From: Symsagittifera roscoffensis
Taxonomy: Eukaryota > Xenacoelomorpha > Acoela > Convolutidae
DNA length: 64,000 bases
Direction: 5' to 3'
Assembly: GCF_963678635.1 (NCBI RefSeq)
Contig: NC_087062.1
Coordinates: 72,509,345 to 72,573,344, forward strand
This document shows positions 56,880 through 64,000 of the stretch, one piece after another (within the stretch, counting starts at the first letter, position 1; every line of letters starts with the position of its first letter). A program made the position numbers and the translations under genes. Under the pieces are notes generated by a model that made no database searches, was not told where the DNA came from, and worked only from the letters and a program-made list of their open reading frames with translations.

Positions 56880-59040
56880 GGTCGGAACATTATATGCTAA
56901 TTGCACAATAAGCGGCTACCCTTTTTGATGATTGAATTTCTTTTCTATATATTACATTTTGGAGCCCTTTACTCCAGAAGACTGGTCACGGGTTTTAGTC
57001 GTTGTACTAATGCTGCTAAGAAAAAACAAACTTTTCGCTTGATTATTTAGAAAATTTGAATTTCAAAATTATGAATTTTTGGTTGACAATTAAAACGCTG
57101 AAAAAAAAAGAAAAAAAAAGTTTTACTTTGTGGCATTCAACTCTTTATGAGATCTTTTGATTTATAAAAAGGAAAGTTTATAAAGGGAACTAATTTTTCA
57201 GGGCAGGCATATAACGTATTGCGAAAAATTGAAAACAACGTGATCACTCACTATGTGCAACTTAAGTATGGGGTATTTGTAGCTTTGTGTGCATGTTTGT
57301 GTGTGAGAAGCGTATGTTAGTTTCGGGGAGAGTTAGTTATTGGGTTGAGTGTGTGGAGGGGAATTTAAGTATGGCGGACGAGTATGGCTGGTGGCAAGTA
57401 GTGAGATGTTAAGTGCTTGAGGTAAAAAGTCTACAAAAGGTCTACATAATTGAATAAATTCACAACTGAATACGCCATAATAACTAGAAACTATTTTTCG
57501 CAAACTTTGTAAATACGTTTGCAGCAAATGTGTAGAAGTTATAATCTATTGGTTCATTCTTATGTTGTTTAAATTTTTTTGTAAACAATTTTTTTTTGGA
57601 AAAACACGTTGTAATGAATTCAAAATCCATTTCATATTCTATACGTATGATTTTAGTCCATCATGTTGGTACCTAATTTGAGTATGTAAATCAATGAAAT
57701 CAATTTTCTTTATTTAAATTCCAGTCTGGGGTAATCGAAAAAAGAATCGTAGCAAATATAAACCGGCTATTGTTGAAAAATAAAATCTATGATTACTATG
57801 ATAGATTCAATACTTGATTATTTTATTAGATATTGAAAACTGCTGAAAATTGAGAAAACGTGTGAAAAGTGAATATCTCAGAAATGTTAACTAATAAAAA
57901 AAAATTAAAATGCACAAAATTTGAGTTACATTTCATAATCTATTTTACTCTCAGAACAGTAATGTTGTTGGTTGTTCTCGGCTTTCAACCTTTGTTTACA
58001 GTACAACAGAATAGCAAAACGAAAGTCTGAACAGTTAACAATAAATTTGTTTAAAACTGATTGCGGCTGGACGTTCTACGTTTCCCTGACGAGAGCGGTG
58101 CAGTATCAGACAGCTTATTCATCATCAGGCCCAGGTTTTTACTTGGCCCAGGATCATCAGGCCAAGAATAAATGTTTTTAGTAGTTAACTAACTATTTCT
58201 GAGAAAATGAAGGTAATGAATTAATCAGAGAGACGCGCTTTATTTTAACTGTTTTTGTCAAAAGTTTCAACAAAAACGACAGTTTTTCAAAAAAGTTATG
58301 CAGCAATATTGACATCTACACCAGGGCATGTGATCACAAGGCGGGGAGTTGATAAGATGCTGAGAATTACAAAAATGAAAATTCAAAAAATCCCCGTGAG
58401 TGTTACCATAAATGAATACTTCATACCACAATTGAAATCGTTGTAAAAACGGGAGTTTAGTTACTTTTTGTTTAACTATTTTGATGATTTTTTATACTGA
58501 ACTAAATTCTGGGGCCTGTTAATCATTGACAAAAATGAAATTTCAATAAAGTCGAGAATTTTTCAACTGAGAAAAATAATTAATCACAAACTGCTTTTTG
58601 ACCAATCTTTGTACGAAAAGTAAAAAAGAAACGGATGTGAGTTCGGCTAGAATAAACATGTCAGGAAACAAGCATTCCCAGAAAGCACTTAACAAAACCT
58701 TAAAATAATTTTACACTTAGAATTTCAATATGTCAATTAGACTGCTCTCGAGCTGATTTAGACATCAACTATTTTGTGTAGTGCATTTCAATTTTTCGGT
58801 ATCCAGATTTCATTTCAACCATAATTTTGGGAATACTTTTTTCTTAATCGGTAACGCTAAAAGGTCTGTTGTTGATTTTTTCTAAATATTTGTTCCTTCT
58901 GTTTGAAGTCATTGTTTTGGCGCAAATTGAGTTGTCATTGCAAGATCAGCTTTGTTACAAAAGCTAGTGAACATTGTTAAATAATTCAATAGTTTTGCTA
59001 TAAGAGCGGAATTTGTTACATGGTACCTATATACAAGGGG
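56880..59040. other. AT-rich stretch, nothing recognised
   Basis: No supported gene. The short plus-strand frames at 57972-58181 and 58255-58446 have somewhat mixed composition but no motif and no clear splice sites. Confidence 0.35.
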
Positions 59041-59565
59041 TGCCGGACATCAAGCCGACGGGACTTCAAGCCGAATCGTAAAATTAGGGACTTCAAGCCA
59101 AAAATTTTCTCATGAAGTCATCCCGGGTTGACCTCCATAGACCGAAAATGCTAATCATACAATTTCATACACTTAGTCTATGAAAAATGCTAGTCATACA
59201 AGTTTCATACATTTTAGCAAAATGAGTTTAGTCGAATTTCAAAGTAATTTTATAGTTGTTTTGGTATCGAAATTGGTATCTCTTCATAAAAAAAGGAAAA
59301 AAAATCATATGAAAAAAATGCTAATCATACAATTTCCATATATGGAAATTGTATGATTAGCATTTTTTAAAAAAAATTTTTTTTGTGAAAAAAAAAACAC
59401 TTTGAACAATCAATTCGACTGCTGGCAAATTATTTAAGCGTTTTTTGGGCTGCTACAACTGAAAACTTTGATTTTTTTATTTTTTAAGTTTTTTGAAAAA
59501 AAAAAAACACTAGTCATACAATTTTCATATATGAAAAATGCATGACTAGCGTTTTTTTAGAAAAA
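59041..59565. repeat. fold-back repeat cluster with CCCGGGTTGACC end and a 56-bp perfect palindrome
   Basis: GACTTCAAGCC occurs in three near-copies at 59045-59100. CCCGGGTTGACCTCCATAGACC follows at 59122 and then AAAATGCTAATCATACAATTT. A 56-bp perfect palindrome centred on 59340/59341 (59313-59368) carries the same motif with CCATATATGG at its middle. A further near-palindrome lies at 59507-59560. It is the same family as 18376-19326 and 61580-61821. Confidence 0.8.
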
Positions 59566-60358
59566 AAACCAAATTTGAAAAAAAAGAATGAAAAACTCCA
59601 GATCGTAGATAGGTAAATCAGCACATCAATTTTGAACTTGATGTGAACTGTTTGCAATGACTCGTTTGTTTAAAATAGACTTTGTCAGGAATCAAAACTT
59701 TCAAAAAAAAAACACGGGTGTTTTTCCGAGTCAATGACAAATCATGATAGGTTCTACTTCTAGAAAGCGTTCTTGGTTTTAATTTAGCAAGGGTTGAAAG
59801 ACAATACGGTTTCTTTGCGACCATCTAAATTAAGGAGTAGTGTTGTCTCTGGATGTATTCTAATTTTTTTCAGGAAAAATCTTGTATCACGAATAATCAT
59901 TAGGATGGTTCGGGGAACAATCTTTTTGAACCATTCTGGGACGTGATTCAAACCAGCTCGAAAATTAAGAACCTGTCCCTATCGAGAAAAAACTGAGCCG
60001 GAAACTCTCAGGTTGAGTCTGTTTTCTAATGAGTAGGTCTTAAAGGGCTTGCTCGTTCGCTTTACCTGCTAATAAGTAGCCTAAATTTTTTTTCAAATAC
60101 CGAAAAGCAAGTTTTTATACCGGGAAGACATAATTTTGAAGCTTCAAAGAACAATTGGGTGACAATAATTTTTAAAAGAACATTTAAAAATAACCTAGAA
60201 AAACAGAAATATTTTTTCCAAGTTTGCTTTTAATTGTTTTCCGATGAATTTTTTTCCTTTTTTTCGTTTGTTGTTCATTTTTTGAGGAAAACTGTTAGGA
60301 TAAACGTGGGTATGGGACGGGGGTAATTGGGAGAAGGGTAAGGAAGAATGATGGGACT

Positions 60359-60360
<2 letters not shown>

Positions 60361-60389
<29 letters not shown>
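60361..60389. repeat. (TG)n microsatellite
   Basis: About fourteen TG units, followed by a G-run. Nothing else notable. Confidence 0.95.
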
Positions 60390-60490
60390 ATGGGGGGGAG
60401 TATAGAAAAGGGGTACCCTAAATAAGAAAACAATGTACAAGAAGGGGGGTAATTGTTAAGTCGATCCAAAATTTCGCCTATTAGAAAGGA

Positions 60491-60598
60491 ACGAATTATT
60501 TTTCGGCTATCCGGGAACGAATTTATTTTTCGGCTATCCGGGAGCAAATTTGTTTTTCGGCTATCCGGGAACGAATTTATTTTTCAGCTATCCGGGTA
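60491..60598. repeat. 27-bp tandem repeat, four copies
   Basis: The phrase TTTTTCGGCTATCCGGGA recurs with exact 27-bp spacing (CGG at 60504, 60531, 60558; CAG at 60585). The period is a multiple of three, but the surrounding frames have no other coding support. Confidence 0.85.
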
Positions 60599-60614
60599 TT
60601 CGGCTCGGTGACAT

Positions 60615-60960
60615 GCCACCGTTTAAAGATTGCCATTTTGGCCAATTTCGGACAATTAACGCGCGATATATATTTCGCGCTATTAAAGCGTAAGCGGAGA
60701 GTTAAAGCGTAAGCGGAGCCAAAAAGAGAAATCTCAAAATAGTAGAAAAGGCGAACCCTTTGGGTCTGCATGGGGCCGAAATCCTGAGGGGTTGGGAGAG
60801 AAAGTCTGCACTCCCCTAACCCCCGCAAATCCTCGCCTATTTTTCCGCAACTTTTTATTTCCGATTTCAATTTTTTTTGTACCTCGAGTGGTGCGGAGCT
60901 CTGCTTCGCCTTTGTGTTTTCTACTAACACGCTTTGCATTGGTCAAAAGTAGTTTTGAAG
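60615..60960 (-). repeat. partial ~525-bp repeat core with an attached GC-rich segment
   Basis: 60620-60715 matches the core of the ~525-bp family (GCCATTTTGGCCAATTTCGGACAATTAACGCG-type order), with AAAGCGTAAGCGGAG present twice. The next 240 bp are GC-rich (GCACTCCCCTAACCCCCGC, GGTGCGGAGCTCTGC) and not found in the other copies. The whole may be a longer member of the family or a chimera. Confidence 0.5.
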
Positions 60961-61579
60961 GTCATCAGAGGATTCGTATCTGAGAAGACCTAGTCGAAAG
61001 TCAGCCAATCGATGGCACCTAGAAACACGTTTTTGCACAGTTTTTACCTTGTAAATCGGTACAATTTGGTGTTTCTGTCTGCCATAGCTTGGTCTACTTC
61101 TGACTGCATCTTCTCATACATGACTTCAAAAGTGATCTCAAAAGTTGAAATTTCTCACGTGGGAAAAATTTAGGATTTTTATGATGTTTGAATGTTTGTT
61201 GATGTTTAAATGTTTGTTTCAATTTTTCAATCTGAGTGTCAATTAAATGTGTGTTTTATAAGGAACTGTTTTATATGTTGGTGTCAGATTTGATTGGAAG
61301 AGAAGAAGTCCAGAATATTGATGCTTCTGGTGGACTGTTTCCTGTTTTGGATTACTCAGCTAGCTAACAGGTTTTTTTTCTTAATTTTTCTGAGGCAGTC
61401 CCTCCTGGTTTGGAGTCCCCCTAAGATAAGATTAAGAAATGCTCTGTTTTCTCAGTGTGTGAGGAGAATTGACTATGAGAAATCAATTTTCTCTGGTTTT
61501 TTCTTCTCTGTTCAGAGACTGCTCGTCGTATGGGATGGGAATTAAAGTAGTTTTTTTTGCCTCATTTTGCTGGATTTTT

Positions 61580-61821
61580 AATTGTTAAAAAATGCTTGTC
61601 ATAAAATTTTCATATATGAAAAGTTTCTAAATTTTCAATTTCCATATATGAAAAAATGCTAGTCATACAATTTTCTGTACGTATGGAATTGCATAGAAAG
61701 TGTATGACTAGCATTTTCCATATAAGGAAAGTGTATGACTAGCATTTTTTCATATATGGAAATTGAAAATTTAGAAACTTTTCATATATGAAAATTTTAT
61801 GACAAGCATTTTTTAACAATT
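61580..61821. repeat. hairpin with 89-bp perfect arms
   Basis: Left arm 61580-61668 and right arm 61733-61821 are exact reverse complements, starting AATTGTTAAAAAATGCTTGTC. Each arm holds two copies of the ATGCT(A/T)GTCATA...CATATATG motif. The 64-bp loop contains further half-copies. A CCCGGG follows at 61830. Perfect arms imply recent formation or ongoing sequence exchange. Confidence 0.95.
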
Positions 61822-61849
61822 AGAAATCATCCCGGGATGAAATATGATT

Positions 61850-62501
61850 ATTTTGGAATTTTTTTTGAGGAATTTCTCAATTTCATTATCTTTCTTTACC
61901 AGTTTATAGCTTTTTCATAAATTTTGAGCCTCTAATAGAGATTAGAGATGTTTAGGAAAGTTAGGAACTAAAGCAATGTTGAAGGCAATTTTCTTGTTTT
62001 TAATTTATGCATTTCAAAAACCGGCTGATTTTGTTAACGGATGCCAATCCTAAGTGATTAACTGTCATGAGTAACGCTTATCATCGACTAAACTTGCCTA
62101 AATTTTTGAAAAGCATTCTTTTACAGAGGAAAAAATAGTGATTTGAGATGCTTGCAAAGTTTAATTTTCGACTTGAAGCACCTTCGGCTTGTTGTCCTAG
62201 ACCCATATACAAGGCACCAATATATATTTTGCTTAAGCTTATGGACAGCTGTGCTATTGAAATTGTATTGAAAGTTTTTGCTAGGCTGTTGAAATCTGAA
62301 AAGAGTTTGATAAACTACAAGATTTGTGTATTTCTCGTCGAGACTCGGAAAATTGCCTCGTATTTTATTGTATTCAAATTGCAGAATTAGCTTTACTTCG
62401 AAAACGTTGGGTAAACAACGGTAGTTTAGATGGAAAATGAACAGCTAATTAGAAACATAGTGAGCTGGCTAAGTTTTCAAATCGAGTCTTTTGGAGACTA
62501 T
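61850..62501. other. AT-rich stretch, nothing recognised
   Basis: A short plus-strand frame (62148-62390) has mixed composition (EAPSACCPRPIYKAP, then Leu/Lys-rich) but no motif or splice support. No gene called. Confidence 0.3.
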
Positions 62502-62668
62502 CCAGAATTTTATCGGCGTGCTTATTTCGGTTTTCACAGTATAACCCAATTGCATAGCTCAAAAAAATAACAAATCGTAGTCAAAATCAGCCTTGTTTGT
62601 TGAGGTTTTGAGCTATGCTATTGGGTTATACTGTGAAAAACGAACTAAGCACTCCGATAAAATTCTGG
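62502..62668. repeat. inverted repeat with ~63-bp arms
   Basis: The left arm 62502-62564 begins CCAGAATTTTATCGG and the right arm 62606-62668 ends with its complement. A few mismatches occur, and the spacer is about 41 bp. It lies 36 bp before the assembly gap. No relation to the CCCGGG fold-back family was seen. Confidence 0.85.
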
Positions 62669-62704
62669 TTTGTTTTTGCCACGTTGATATTTGAATAGCC
62701 GTTA

Positions 62705-62904
62705 NNNNNNNNNNNNNNNNNNNNNNNNNNNNNNNNNNNNNNNNNNNNNNNNNNNNNNNNNNNNNNNNNNNNNNNNNNNNNNNNNNNNNNNNNNNNNNNN
62801 NNNNNNNNNNNNNNNNNNNNNNNNNNNNNNNNNNNNNNNNNNNNNNNNNNNNNNNNNNNNNNNNNNNNNNNNNNNNNNNNNNNNNNNNNNNNNNNNNNNN
62901 NNNN
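62705..62904. other. assembly gap (200 N)
   Basis: A placeholder gap of unknown true length. Base composition changes abruptly across it, from AT-rich repeat DNA to a GC-balanced coding stretch. Confidence 1.
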
Positions 62905-64000
62905 CCCAACCCGGCTCTGCTATTCTTTCAAATAACCTATCGTCGCTGGCCAACCCTCTCAGCTCCTTCTGTTCCACCCAATTCAGTACGGAACAATCAA
63001 CAACCGAGACTAAGTTGACATACAACACCGAGATCCTGTATGCCTTCACTTGTACGTATGGGAACACAAATGACATCACGGGTCCATACATCACTGTGAT
63101 GAACTCCCGTAATCCATGAATTAGAGCCAGCGGATCGATCCGCATCATAACAGCCAGATCTGTCAGCAAGGGCATACCACAATACTGTTTACATTCACCC
63201 GCATCCGTCGCCACCTTATCCTCTCCTGTGATACTCCTGTTCTGTTGCAGGAGATATTGGAGCAAGAGGATCCTCCAGTCCTTCATCTTCCTGAGCGAGG
63301 CGGTTTCCAACTGCGCGTTGAATTCACGACTCGTTCCCTGAAGTTGTTCTGGGTAGCGCAATAGCAGGAGCAAATCGCCCAACTGACCATACGTCATAGC
63401 GATCAGGGTGAGGAGTCCGTCCAATCTCAGGTCTGCCAAAGCTTGGGTGAACAGATTCGCAGGTCCCTTCACGAAATTCTCCTGACCAAGTACAAGGCTC
63501 CTCACGTACAAGGCTAATTTCAGGCCGATCGACAGTTTTCGGATATCCTTGACAAAGCTCGCGATCAGGTTCCGGGAAGCCCTCGGGTAGCACGTTGACA
63601 GGAAGAATGGCGTCCATCCCACTCCCATTCCACCCAAGATAGCGTCTGATCGTTCGTAATGTGCCCTCGTGGCCAAAATATCAGCTTGGAACTTATTCAA
63701 TGACATCATGTTCACATCCTGCATCAATTGTAACATCATAACCCCGGCTAACTCCCTCTCGTTAAACAAGTTTTTCAGATACGCGTGTATCTCTTTGATT
63801 ACCGCCGGTGCATGCTCCAACGCAGCTTCTCCCAAGGTACACAATCTCGGTGACAAGTACATCCATGAGTTGGTGTGTGGCTTCGTCCGCAAAGCCAATG
63901 CCATGAGATCCTCTTCTGCTGACGTCATATTTTTTCTGACTGTCCTCCCCGGCTCATTTTCCGCGTAATCCATTTGTCTGAACCAGAGATCATCACAGAT
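62905..64000 (-). CDS. long intronless ORF, about half G+C, unidentified, open at both ends
   Basis: The minus strand is open without a stop from the window edge to the gap (about 365 codons). An ATG lies at 63973 (MDYAENEPGR), but the frame is also open upstream of it, so the true start is uncertain. The protein is Leu/Ala/Arg-rich and mostly helical by composition. Phrases include ALEHAPAVIKEIHAYLKNLF, GGMGVGWTPFFLSTCYPRAS, QALADLRLDGLLTLIAMTYG and YPEQLQGTSREFNAQLETA. There is no signal peptide and no obvious catalytic motif. Codon third positions favour C and G, unlike everything else in the window. I recognise no family. It could be an endogenised viral gene (a nucleoprotein-like helical protein is one idea), a large-DNA-transposon gene, a host gene from a different composition domain, or foreign sequence joined at the gap. 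Confidence 0.6.

Noticed and set aside
59338-59347. functional CArG box at the palindrome centre
   Set aside because: CATATATG is the fixed centre of a repeat family and occurs many times in non-genic DNA, so a regulatory role is unsupported.

Overview
The window looks like an AT-rich invertebrate animal genome with few genes and many repeats. By eye it is roughly one third G+C. It has short-intron style splice signals, long simple-sequence tracts, many fold-back repeats and remains of several mobile-element classes. I cannot name the phylum. There are two 200-N assembly gaps (15884-16083 and 62705-62904).

The dominant object is one very large Ty3/Gypsy-type LTR retroelement on the minus strand, 26264-56875 (30.6 kb). 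It is bounded by two near-identical TG...CA LTRs (410 and 406 bp, about 98% alike) and a 4-bp target duplication (CTAT). In transcription order, right to left, it holds the 5' LTR, a primer binding site, a leader, a basic ORF1, a long gag region, then three tandem copies of a ~6.04-kb block (gag C-half, zinc knuckle, protease, RT, RNase H, integrase; units 46945-52998, 40924-46944 and 34879-40923). These are followed by a membrane/Ser-Pro-rich ORF, an envelope glycoprotein of the type I associate with chuvirus-like glycoproteins, further accessory ORFs and the 3' LTR. The triplicated block does not end at LTRs. All three copies share stops, frameshifts and a damaged RNase H, so the element was already dead when it was triplicated. 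Each copy also has private lesions, for example loss of a catalytic Asp in the copy 2 integrase.

Left of it (about 17.1-21.3 kb) lies a much older, shortened relative with a recognisable LTR, primer binding site and gag fragment, interrupted by a ~950-bp fold-back element. Its 5' end faces a minus-strand coding stretch (21501-22013) that resembles a caspase-like fold with both expected catalytic residues replaced.

The first 17 kb contain a decayed Polinton/virus-type integrase with a companion ORF (2851-4157), a facing inverted repeat (4147-4510), copies of a ~525-bp interspersed repeat, a 1.5-kb ~28-bp minisatellite running into GA/GATA tracts (6940-9450, 9640-9930), one candidate spliced exon (12529-12769), and a 1.3-kb near-perfect palindrome (14550-15883) whose arms each carry the start of the same small gene, facing outwards.

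The right end (56.9-62.7 kb) is AT-rich sequence with fold-back repeats, including hairpins with 89-bp perfect arms. After the second gap the composition changes to about half G+C: a long intronless minus-strand ORF (62905-64000), open at both ends, which I could not assign to a family.
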